Position numbers and translations under genes: made by a program. A stretch of 64,000 nucleotides of DNA from positions 66,878,756 through 66,942,755 of the forward strand of contig CM060731.1 of the NCBI GenBank assembly GCA_030704615.1, read 5' to 3'. Under the pieces are notes generated by a model. That model ran no database searches and was not told the origin of the DNA. It saw only the letters and a program-made list of their open reading frames with translations. Source of the DNA: Takakia lepidozioides (taxonomy: Eukaryota > Streptophyta > Takakiopsida > Takakiales > Takakiaceae). Shown here piece after piece: positions 29,857 to 39,550 of this stretch. Position 1 is the stretch's first letter, and each line of letters opens with the position of its first letter.

Positions 29857-31130
29857 CTATGCCGCAACCTCTTGAGCAGTACTCCCTGCCTGCTCAGTCA
29901 ATGACAAGGCCTCATCCTGCCCCATCATCTCATCCTTGAAGACCTCATCAACCCGAGAAGAATCCCCAACCTCATCCATCACAGCTGCCTTGGCTGCCAA
30001 CTCCCTCTGAACCTCGAGCACCTCCCACGTGTGCCATGGATGTCTACACCCCGTGGTCCTCACCGGCTCACCCCCACTCGCTACCTGTACCGTCTCGGTA
30101 GGCAGAGAGACCGTCAAGGGAAGTGCACTCTGTACTCTACGTTGCTCAGCCATAGCCAAGCTGATAATCCAGGTCAAGCAATTGAGATCCATTGCTTGCC
30201 CCAACACCTAACGACGTGATGCCTCAGAAAGAGAAGGCACCGCCGTGGTCCCAGTGGAAAACCCCGTAGCCCGCTCTTGCTCGTCGGCATTAGGCTCCAC
30301 TAACTGCTGCAACTGAGCATCCCACATGAGGCCAGGTCCACCATCCCGAAAAGCATGGGATCTTGGGAAGCTGAGCAGTGTAGGTAATGCTGCTCATGGT
30401 TGACCCACCCTGTTGACCACTGCCAAAGGCGAACGGTCATCGTGTCTCACACGTTGAGACTGCCTCCCTGTGTCCAAAATGCTGTCCATTGTGAGGTGTG
30501 TTGGCCGCTGCACCCCATCAAATGCACGCTTGAGCAGTGCGGGTGGCATCAAGTTAGTCCACCATAGCCGTGGACGATGAGCCCGTGATCCCACTGCAGC
30601 TGCATCCAGCAGCACTGCTGACCCAAGCCACGACCGGACTTGATGCACACTGGCCATCACCCTGGCCCGAGAATCGCCCATCAGTGGCACATTCTCCAAG
30701 ATGTATGCCGGCAATACAGCTTGATGAAGCTGCAAGTGGCGCAAAATCCGCACCATCTCCCAAAACAGACCCGTCCTCGAGTCTCGCAATCCATTGCCAT
30801 GCCCGGCTGATGAATGCCCTGAGCAGGGCCAACCTGCCACTACCAGATCAATGGAGCCAACCTGCTCCAAATCCGGCGCCCCCAGCAACGAAATGTCTGC
30901 TGGCAAGGCTTGTTGGTATCCACGAACTGCAGACACAGGCAACAAAGCAGGGTATTGTTGTACCAACTGAGCAACATGGCGCAGTGAGACGCGTCATGCA
31001 GTCTCATCCCTCTCCACATACAGGTAACGCCTTACCCGCACACCTGCCTGTAGCACAGCAGCCAATCCGGTGCTGATCCCGCCAAACAAGTCCAGAAGGC
31101 AAATGCCTTCATCCGTATACTGCCACACAA
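29857..31130 (-). pseudogene. DNMT3-like cytosine-5 DNA methyltransferase domain, copy 2
   Basis: Same domain as in copy 1 and in one continuous frame with protease upstream and RT downstream. Motif I (LLDLFGGISTGL) lies near 31100. Motif IV is the canonical GWPCSGHSSAG, with both Pro and the catalytic Cys. Motif VI is YILENVPLM and motif VIII GSRAHRPRLWWTNL. A TGA at 30994-30996 replaces the CGA of copy 1 between motifs I and IV. A further change near 30190-30400 shifts the frame around motif IX before it recovers (VLGQAMDLNCL at about 30200). It confirms that PC is the ancestral motif IV and that the enzyme belonged to the polyprotein. Confidence 0.9.
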
Positions 31131-31194
31131 TAGGTGTGGTATCCAATGGTGACAACTGAGGTGGTCCTGGTGCAATACCCGCACTCTCCTCCTC

Positions 31195-32076
31195 TCATGA
31201 CGGTACAAAAGCCTCTACCCAGGCTTGTTGCACCCGTCGATCAGCAACTTGCTGCAAGTCCTTGCTCATACCCCACAATGGAGTGTGAGCAACCATGGCA
31301 GGCAACTCCGCCATACCATGCATGTCATCCTGCTCTGCTGGAGGTGACACATCCTCTGCATGGGCATTGCCTTCCAGCAACTCTCCAGGCCAACTAACTG
31401 CAGCTGTAAAAGCGGCTAGTGTTGGCATCTTGCCCCGTTGGGCAGCCGCAATACCCCCAATGAATGTCACAGGGAGCTGTGCACGACGACCATCCCCTGA
31501 CTGCCATTCAGGCCTGTAGGATGCTGACTCCTCCCAAAAGTCCAGGGTGAAGCCCATGGGATATAACACTGCCCCACCAACGAGGACATCGTAAGAGACC
31601 GCGTCTGTCACAATGGCCTTGGCTCGCATCACTGAGCCATCTACAGGATGATCCGGCTGTAGTCCAATGGCCAACTCACGCCGTGTCATGCCGCGAGCCT
31701 GCTCTGATCCTCCCAGAGATGTCTGTATCTGGAAAGGACAAGGCTCCATATCCGCCTCCATGAGGCCCAAACCTGCAATAGCAGCTCTGCCCAACATTAG
31801 TGGCTGAGCTCCCGAGTCCAACAAGACCCACAATGGCCGGTACTTCTTGTCTGCCGGTCTACTCAAAGTAAAAATGTCATCCTGGTTGTCTAACAAGACA
31901 ACTCCAGGTGTCACCATGGCGCGCTCAAAGGCTGGCCTAGCTGGCAGCTCCATCAACCTGACAGCTGTAGCTTGCCATGGCGCAGCCGTGGCAGTCTTGA
32001 CCCTCAAATCCGAGGATCCCTCTGCCACTACACCTTCCACTAACTCCGCAGAAGATGAAGTGACCTCCCCACTCTC
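31195..32076 (-). pseudogene. pro: Protease region, copy 2
   Basis: The retropepsin motif VLLDSGAQPLMLGRAAI and YDVLVGGAVLYPMG are intact. The region is in the same frame as gag upstream and methyltransferase downstream, separated only by in-frame TGA codons at 32077-32079 and 31195-31197. The first lies in the linker before protease; the second between protease and methyltransferase. Confidence 0.82.
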
Positions 32077-34032
32077 TCAGAGTGTTGCTGCTAGTCTGAA
32101 CACTGCAGCTGGTCTTACCCCCGGCGTCGCAATCATGATTGCCGAGAACAGTGGGGCTTGACACACAGAGGTGGCTGCCCCCAACAACACACCGGCTGCA
32201 CTAGCCTTGGTAGCAGGTGTTAGTGCTGCATGTGTAGCTCTCCCCAATGGCATAGTAACCTCCGCCTCGGTAACAGTCGGGCGAGAACTAGGTGCCATGG
32301 ATGGCGTCGACACTGTCTCTGCCAATGTGAATGACTGAGGAAGCCTCGCCTGACGGCTTGCCTCCCCACGCTGTGGATCCAATTCCACCTCTGCACCTCG
32401 TGGCTCAGGAACTTGTGATGCTCCTCGAGTCACGGCTGCAGCAGACTCCACCTGCTCTAGTGGTAGCGCTGCTCTGCACATGAATCCCATGCCTCCCATA
32501 TCTCCTCCCTCAGGCGCAGGAGGTGGACCATCCCGCCTGGGAGCCGGTACCGCCTGAGCTGTAGCCATGGCAGCGAGCCTCTGCTCTAGCTGCTGAAGCC
32601 GGTTGGCCATGCTTTGGTCAACACCCTGACCTCCGCGTCCTTGGCCATGTTGAGCTTGCCCTTGGCCTGCACCTCGTGCCCGACCACCTCGTCCTCTCTG
32701 GGCTGGTCCACCTCGCCCCCGGCCACCATTGTTCCCTTGGAACTGGCCTGGGCGCAACTCAGGATGCAAGTCATGACACTGGGCATCTCCATGCCCATAC
32801 TTGCCACAATGCCCACACTGCAACTGTGCAGGCTGTGCTTGTGCCGGCCTTTTGCCACTCTCTGGGCAATCTCTCTTGACATGGGGTCCTCCACATGTCC
32901 AACATATCACCCCTGGTTGTTGTTGGCCTGCAAAAGATGCCACGGGCCTCTGCACCTGAGGTCCCCTGTAAGCTCCATGGAACTTGGGTTGGGAAACCTT
33001 GCCCCCCTGACCACGCTGTTGGGCAGTCCCTTGTGCCTGTGGGCTGGCAGCTGCGCCTCGTGCAGGCATGTCCTTGCCAAATCCAATGGTAGCAACTCGC
33101 TCCTCCACCATCTTGAGCTCAATCCGCTCAACCAGCAGAAACACATCTGCTAATGTGGGTTGGGCTGCTTGTAACAGGGTTGCATCTCGCACCGTTCTCT
33201 TGAGCTCATTGTCCAGAATTCCATACCAAAACTGGATTGTCTAAGCTTCAGTAACCCCTTGGGTCACACTTATCAAGCGCCTCATACGAGTGTACGCCTC
33301 TCGCAGGCTCTCACTGGATTTGCGCTGGAAGTCTTGCAAACTTCGCAGCTTCTCTGTCCGTACACCTTGGTAGTTCCTCCGCAATTCCTGGAAGAACTCC
33401 ACCACCGGGTTGAATCTAGGCACATGTGTTGTAGTCGTGGCAGGAGGAGTAGTAGCACCTTTTGAACTGGTAGCACGTGCAGAAGTACCGGCACTACTTG
33501 TTTCACTACTAGTGCTGGAAGTGGGAGATATTGGTACTGATGCAGCTACTGGTCGCATCGTGCCTCGAGTAATGGAGACGTAGTCAGGTGACCAATACAT
33601 CCTCCACTCCTCAATCTCTGCTTCATGTCCTCGCCTGAATTCGTGGTAATCGTCTATAGGCGGGCCTTCCAAATGCTGGAACAGTCCCTTCCACGCCATG
33701 AATGGGGTGAATAGTTGTGGATTGCGGAACTCCTGGATAAAGTCATCCAACTCGATTGTGCCCACAGCTCCAGAGTACCTACGAGGCCCCTTGGTAGCTC
33801 CATACATCTCCTCCATGTCGTCCCACAACAATGGCGAATGAAACTGCACACCTGTTGATGAAGCCTCCGAGTCTGTGTCTGACTCTGCACTAGTTGAGGG
33901 TGGAGGTGAAGGTGGTCTGAACCGAATACCTCGTCTTGTGAACCCACTCTCACTGTTACTACCTGTAGCCGTACTCCCCTCAAAACCCTTGGGTAACTCC
34001 GTGATGACACTCACAATGTGCACCTCCCCCAC
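32077..34032 (-). pseudogene. gag: Gag and linker, copy 2
   Basis: Same frame from 34032 to 32077 except TAG at 33241-33243 (CAG in copy 1). Capsid phrases and both knuckles (CWTCGGPHVKRDC, CGHCGKYGHGDAQC) are present. A Gly/Arg/Gln-rich linker, frame-shifted away in copy 1, is read through here. About 15 residues are missing relative to copy 1 near 33730 (after DDFIQEF). Confidence 0.85.
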
Positions 34033-34559
34033 GTGACACTATAAGGCTCTAATACTAATTCTAATAGTGATACGGGTGGGCACTTGTTGCAGTTTAAGGG
34101 TCATATCCTAGTGGCTCAGGGCACCTGCACCTGCATCCACCGCAAGAACTCCTATGGTTGTCTGGTCATCAACCCAGTCTCACCATAGAAGAAACACTGA
34201 TGGTTTGACTGGTCATCACCCCAGCCTCACCATCGACAGCATGCTCTAGGACTGGCCGGTGATCAAATCCGGACCAATCACCTATAAAAACAAGCGCCCA
34301 CACAAAACTAACATGGCGCACAGTCAAGCATGCAGGTGTGGGGGGGGGGGGGATCCAAACACAAGAAATCAGAACGACAACTCCCCCACACCAAAAACAA
34401 CTCCACGGTGTTGCTCCTGCAAGGACACCCCAGCCCAAATCCGGACTGACTCTTGCCTCCACCTACGGAAAGGTCTTGGCCTAATGAGAAGGTGGAAAAC
34501 TACGAGGAAGAGAAGCTAAAGCAATGCCTAACCCTAGCATGCTCTTATCTCGTCCAACA

Positions 34560-34760
34560 GTTGGAATCTGTCGCTAGTCAGTCTGCTCGTCAATCGTCAG
34601 TCTGCTGGTGAGTCCACTCGCCAGTCTACCGGACTGAGTCAGTCCGCTCGTCAATCGTCAGTCTACTGAGTCAGTCCGCTTGCCAATCGCCAGTCTGCTC
34701 GTCAATCACCGGTCTGCTGGTGAGTCCACTCGCCAATCTACCGGACTGAGTCAGTCCGCT
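34560..34760. repeat. AGTC-type degenerate minisatellite in copy 2 leader
   Basis: About 200 bp of irregular 10-12 bp units such as CAGTCTGCTGGTGAGTCCAC and CAGTCCGCTCGTCAATC. The motif matches the arrays around and inside the MULE gene at the right end of the window (60400-60620, 61637-62148, 63500-63990). Confidence 0.75.
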
Positions 34761-35289
34761 GCAGAGCTGCAGAGAACCAGAAAGCAAGTGGAAGGAGCAG
34801 GGCTGCCCACAGCCTCTTCTTCATCAGTCGACTCAGTCTCAGGAGAAGCTGGAATGGCTTCATCACCAGCCCCCTTACATCTGGGGATCTAGTCCAAAGG
34901 TAAGGGAAAAGCCTCTCCAAACACGCCACTAAACTCAATGGCAAACAACCAAGCCCTGCTGGCTCCGAGCCCTTGTGAGCACTCATTCAAGCACTCTCCT
35001 TGGCCATAGCATCTGTCTTAGAGCCTATTCCAGCCCCCTACACCTGCCACTTCAAGAGCCATGCTCTATCTAGGCTTGGGGTTGAAACCCCAACTCACAT
35101 ATGCCCTACAAGTGGTCTTCTTTCACCCAAGTGGGAACCAGCCCTAGCCCTTCCATTCTAGCTCTCTAAAGCTTGAAAACAAAAGCCCAATGGACTGAAG
35201 GCATGCTCCACACATGCCCCACTCTCACCACAAGAGAATCAGCTCTTTTGCTTCATTTCTTGCACCCACAAACCTGAAAATACAAGCTT

Positions 35290-35523
35290 CAGCAGGCTGA
35301 AAGCATGCTCCACACATGCTCTACAGGGCAACCAGCCCCTTCCTTCCTTTCTTGCACTCCCAAACCTGAAAGTACAAGCCTTCAACAGGCTGAAAGCATG
35401 CTCCACACATGCTCTACAGGGCAACCAGCCCCTTCCTTCTTTTCTTGCACTCCCAAACCTGAAAGTACAAGCCTTCAACAGGCTGAAAGCATGCTCCACA
35501 CATGCCACATGCAACCTCTTCAC
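35290..35523. repeat. 93-bp tandem repeat, about 2.5 copies
   Basis: Units with AGGCTGAAAGCATGCTCCAC start near 35293, 35386 and 35479, a spacing of exactly 93 bp. The first two are nearly identical. The unit is 31 codons, so one minus-strand frame stays open through it, but that frame has no other sign of being a gene. Confidence 0.85.
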
Positions 35524-36080
35524 ACAAGAGGTATCAGCCCCCTATCTTGGCTCCTTGGCTCCTTGATGCCCTCTAAGACAAGACTAAGCACTCCACAGCC
35601 CTTGCCAAGCTCCTGAAACCCTAAGGCTTACATTTCCAACCACAAGACACTCCTCTTGTGGTGTAAGAGCTCTTCTTCCAAGCTCTGAAACCCTAGGTGC
35701 ACATTCCATGGCCTTGCCGCACCTCTTAGCTCTTGTTCCAGCCCTGCTCTTGCCATGGCAAGAGCCCTCTCAATGCTGAAGCTCGAAATTGAAACCCAAT
35801 CTCAACATCCTCCACAAAGTGCACTGTTGCCCCAAGCCAAATCAGCCCTTTCGCTTGGTCTTGCAATCCTGCAGCATGGTACTTTCATCTCTGAAGCTGA
35901 AGATCAAATGCCAAGGTTTACCACCTCGTAACCCACATCGCCTCTGCTTCTAACAACCAAGAGCTCCACGGTGCTCCTTGAATAACAACCTGGTTTCTCT
36001 CATTCTCACGCAAAAACCACAAGTGCTACAACTAACTCGAACCTGGCACTCACAGACTCGAGCTGATCATCTCTCTCGAG

Positions 36081-36431
36081 TGATAAGAAAGCTAAAGACA
36101 CACTGTTCACACAGGAAACATGAAATCCATCAACATCACTCTTTAAGATAATAGTCGAGCCAGGGGCACCCCAAGCTATGAGGACTCCACCCCACAACAA
36201 CCTATACCCCTACATAAGCACACTCAGATTCTAAAGCATGAAGGAGCTCGGTCGCGCAGGCTCAACTCGAGAGAGATGAGCTGCGCGACTGACGCTCTCG
36301 TGAAGATAAGACGGTTCAGGTGTCAAACTAAACTTGACACCTGATTTAACACTTGACCTAAATCCAAGTGTCAAATACAAATAACTAGCTTTATTCTAGT
36401 TAGTTTTACACTGTGCTTATTTAACTTGACA
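36081..36431 (-). repeat. Terminal segment A, copy 2
   Basis: 351 bp, exactly the length of A1 and A2 in copy 1, from TGTCAAGTTAAATAAGCAC to CTTATCA and followed by CTCGAGAG. It is more diverged from A1 than A1 is from A2, so copy 2 is an independent and probably older insertion. Confidence 0.88.
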
Positions 36432-36435
36432 GAGC

Positions 36436-36855
36436 CTTCTTGCAGCTCTTTCTTAGAAATCCATGTGTAGCCCTTGGCTATCTCACTGTCGCTCACTATG
36501 TCTTCCCAGCGGAAAGCCAGAATGGTGTGCACTGTAGAGGCCGAGTCGAACTCAGTGGTGTTTTCCCAAAAGGCTCCAAAATGCACATTGGTGTCGTTTG
36601 GGAGCTGGAATTTGAAAGCTTGCTTTGCGAAAATGTTTCCCACTAGCTTGAGCGAGAGCTCCACTTCTTTGGAGGCCGGATAGTAGGTGGCATGATGAGT
36701 TGTGATCCAAGCACCTAGAAGCCCTTCTACCCCGTTAGTTAGCAGAATAGATGGAGGGCTTTCCGGTCCTTCCAAGCAAGAGTAAATTACAGGAGTGACC
36801 TTAACCACTGCCAGGGTTCTCCTTACAACGTTGTCTGGCGTCCACTCACAGAGCC
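36436..36855 (-). CDS. Unrecognised coding fragment cut by gypsy copy 2
   Basis: A minus-strand open frame runs from the MITE edge to the gypsy edge (about 140 codons). Phrases include CEWTPDNVVRRTLAV, TPVIYSCLEGPESP, LLGAWITTHHATYYPA and GYTWISKKELQEG. The composition looks like a folded soluble protein. The C-terminal WISKKEL faintly recalls Nudix-type mitochondrial ribosomal protein mL46, but the spacing does not fit, so no name is given. It continues across the gypsy insertion into 26629 and, with the MITE removed, a little way to the right. Either a disrupted host gene or part of an older mobile element. Confidence 0.45.
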
Positions 36856-36858
36856 TGA

Positions 36859-37578
36859 AGGCAGGTTCACACTATAAAACTCCGTCTGTCCCATCGGGAC
36901 GTGGCGGCTGCAGCGGGTGTGGTGGGGCGGGGTCCACCCTCGAGGAACGCGACGGCGAGGAGGAGATGGACGGCCTGGCCACCGAAGGTACTTCCCGCTG
37001 TTCGTGCCATCCCCCCATTCCTTCCCCGTGGCTATTCATGGCTAAACCTGTGTGTAGGGTTTAGCCGGAGGTCTCTTCGTGAGAGCTTCTTTTGCTCTTT
37101 AGCAGGGTTTAGGGTGCAGTTTCCACCAAGCTTTGTTGCATCTCCGTCTCTTTTTTCTTCTCTCCAAAGTCTTGCAAGCCATGGCAGCAAATATACAGAA
37201 TGCAAAAGAGTAAAACCCCTCCAAGCTCATCTTCACCCACATCTGAGCCAAAGATTAACCAAAAAATCAAATAAATATGCATACTAACTGTCATAAACAG
37301 CTTGTACACTTAGTACTCTCCAGTATATTCTCATAAGCTTGTACTCCTAAGTACCTGCATAACTCTCATAAGTGTACCAGCCTGTACACATAGTACGAAC
37401 AGAGCTCTCACAAAAACAGAGGCAAAATCCCTTGCTTGGGCGTGGCTAAACTCAATGTTGCCTCACACACGTGTGAACATGTTGCACTGTCCGTCCCGTC
37501 CGTCCCCCTTCACGCGTGCGGAGGGCCCGCCACTATGGCTGGACGGGACGGACGGATTTACGTCGTGTGAACCTGCCT
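36859..37578. mobile_element. 720-bp MITE / non-autonomous DNA transposon, TGA target duplication
   Basis: Terminal inverted repeats begin AGGCAGGTTCACAC at 36859 and end with its complement at 37578. The similarity extends, imperfectly, about 40 bp inward (CTCCGTCTGTCCC / ATCCGTCCGTCCC). The element is flanked by TGA at 36856-36858 and 37579-37581. A 3-bp target duplication fits PIF/Harbinger-type elements, although TWA is usual there. It holds no transposase, only a GC-rich interior with meaningless frames. Confidence 0.8.
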
Positions 37579-37581
37579 TGA

Positions 37582-39550
37582 TCTGAGCTCCAAGCATCTG
37601 ATCGCTAAGTTGATCTGTGGCTCATCTAGAGTGCTGGAGAAATGGCAGAAGTCATTTCATTTGGCAGAAGTGATTTTAAATTTCATACTTACTTGTTAAT
37701 TGTTATCCTCAGCGATAAGGTTTTTTTTTTTTTTTTTTTTTGGAACAGGGACGGAGCCCTGAATAGCGATAAGTTACAGTCAGTGCTGACAGTTTCGATT
37801 TTATGTTTTAAATATTAATTATTCTTATCTCAATAAAATCAGGGCCGCTGGCACTAGCATTTCAGTTTTGTAATTACGGTCGAGCCATTACGCGACTAGC
37901 CTAGCCGCTTGTTACCGTCTTGTAGTACCTTTACTGGGAGGGTAAGCAAAACTATTATTACCAACACAGCACTGGTTTGGACTCTTCTTTGCTGGTCTTT
38001 GATTTTCTTGAGACCAGTACTGTTACCAGACTTTGTCACTGTGGATAGTTGACAAAGACTATCAATACTAGCTGCTGAGATCTGCAAGTGCACTGTTGTA
38101 AGATGATTCTTCCACTCTATGATAGTGAGAAAGCAGCATCTGATCTACAAGGACATGTGCAAGGGGGAGGTGAGGTAGGATACCAGTTTGAACTTTGGCA
38201 AGGAACATACAGTCGGAACTTAGACCATCATTTTAAAAGCAGATTGGTTTCAAGGGATTCTTGCTAACTTAATTGAGGACTAGATGCAATGCAGTTTCCA
38301 CCACCATCTGAGTGTTGCATGCTGAAGTCACCCATGGCAGATGGCCAAGGCCAAGTAATGCATGCCAAGTTTGGAACTCTCCAACAAGGTCTTTACATCC
38401 AAAGCCTTGTGTTGCAGGAGGTCAAAACTTGGAAGGTCAGCAACTTTTATGAGAGACCACGGGCAGGCCACCATTAAAATATAACTTTTGAGTGGCTGCT
38501 GGTATGGACACCTGCTGGAGTCCGAAAGAAAAAACAAGCATGTGCCTGGCAACATATTTTAAATATCACCTCCATGGAATATTGCAGAGCTTTGAAATGG
38601 TAAAGCAGCCATAAGCCTCTCTACCATGCTTTATCAGCAGCATTGTTATGCTGCCACGCAATAGATGGGCTGATGCTTGACTTGGCTAACACTTGGGATG
38701 CGTGTGGACAATCTCCATTTAGAGGCTGCCTGACAGCATCTGGTCAATGAGACTTGCACCCTCCAAAATTTGTGCTCGGAGCTTTCAACTGCATCTGTAG
38801 AGTCTCCAAGGTTCTGCCAGAATTCCATTTGACAGCTTTGCTGAAAGAGGGATGGACTGTTGGACGGGACATGAGGTGTGCAGCCATAACACTGGCAACT
38901 TGTAAGTCACCTTGAAGACTGGCCAAGTTGATGCACATAGAATCAGATGCCTTCCAGTGAGGTGTGGGCAGGTGGACAAGAAAAATGGACATTTTTAGGG
39001 CGAGTGACTACCAACCTCGGCACCTGTTTCAATTCTTCACCATTGTCCAGAAGATCAACAGCACAGGCACAATAAAACCCGCCCTGGATGTCCATTGGCA
39101 AACCAGAATATTTACAGTGCTTCTGCCACTTTCTGTTTTGCTGGCACTACTACTCAATAGCGAGGAATGCTTCAAGCCCTTTAATCTCTCAGTGTCCACG
39201 CAGATCCTGCAACAACCAAATCAACTGACCTGGTCAGATTCCTGGAGCGTTGGGCCCAGTGTGTCTCTGAAAGCCCCTGCTGACTCTTGATAAGAAATGG
39301 AAATAGTTTGCCATGAGTCCTTTATTTGGCAAACTATGCAATTGCTAGTTGTTGGAGACCCAGTCCTGCCGCAGGGTTCACCTGTTTGTTATCATCGTTC
39401 CAGAGCACATTCATGGTGGCACTAAAGCAAGTCCCAAGGTTCGACCTTGCATAGCAGAGTCAAATGTGTGTTTGAGCTGTTGCTGTCATTGGAGAAATCT
39501 ACTGCCTAGAAATGGAAACAAGCTTCAGTACAATACTGCATGGGTTACAG
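37582..39550. other. No gene recognised; T-run at about 37723-37741
   Basis: Mostly unique sequence that probably includes the 3' UTR of the WRC gene. A ~19-nt T run followed by GGAACAGGGACGGAGCCCTG looks like the tail of a short retroelement on the minus strand. A similar GGGACTTGGCCCTG phrase follows a T run near 7310. Confidence 0.4.

Larger units (their letters stand above)
34033..36080 (-). other. Leader of gypsy copy 2, unrelated to the copy 1 leader
   Basis: Only the ~500 bp next to gag (to about 34500) match copy 1. The rest contains an AGTC-type minisatellite (34560-34760), a 93-bp tandem repeat (35290-35523) and no counterpart of the extra ORF found in copy 1. A run of 14 G lies at about 34338-34351. 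Confidence 0.65.
26634..36431 (-). mobile_element. Ty3/gypsy-type retrotransposon with DNA methyltransferase, copy 2
   Basis: A 9.8-kb element on the minus strand, flanked by the 4-bp duplication GAGC on the plus strand (26630-26633 and 36432-36435). Order on the minus strand: A (36431-36081), leader (to about 34033), gag, protease, methyltransferase, RT-RNase H, integrase, PHD remnant, purine tract, B (26718-26634). There is no second A. From 34032 to 26923 the recognisable parts all lie in one reading frame, interrupted by a few stops and small deletions. Three stops are C-to-T changes (CGA to TGA at 30994-30996 and 29344-29346, CAG to TAG at 33241-33243). Not autonomous. Confidence 0.92.

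Noticed and set aside
34560-34760. CRISPR-like array
   Set aside because: Units are degenerate, there are no constant repeats with unique spacers, and this is eukaryotic DNA; it is a minisatellite. The same applies to 60400-60620, 61637-62148 and 63500-63990.
35239-35523. Minus-strand repeat protein with 31-residue units
   Set aside because: It is open only because the 93-bp tandem repeat is a multiple of three. It lies in a retrotransposon leader and has no supporting context.
36436-36855. Identification as mitochondrial ribosomal protein mL46 (Nudix-like)
   Set aside because: Only the WISKKEL phrase fits. The spacing between the other supposed matches is wrong, and the end of the protein does not agree.
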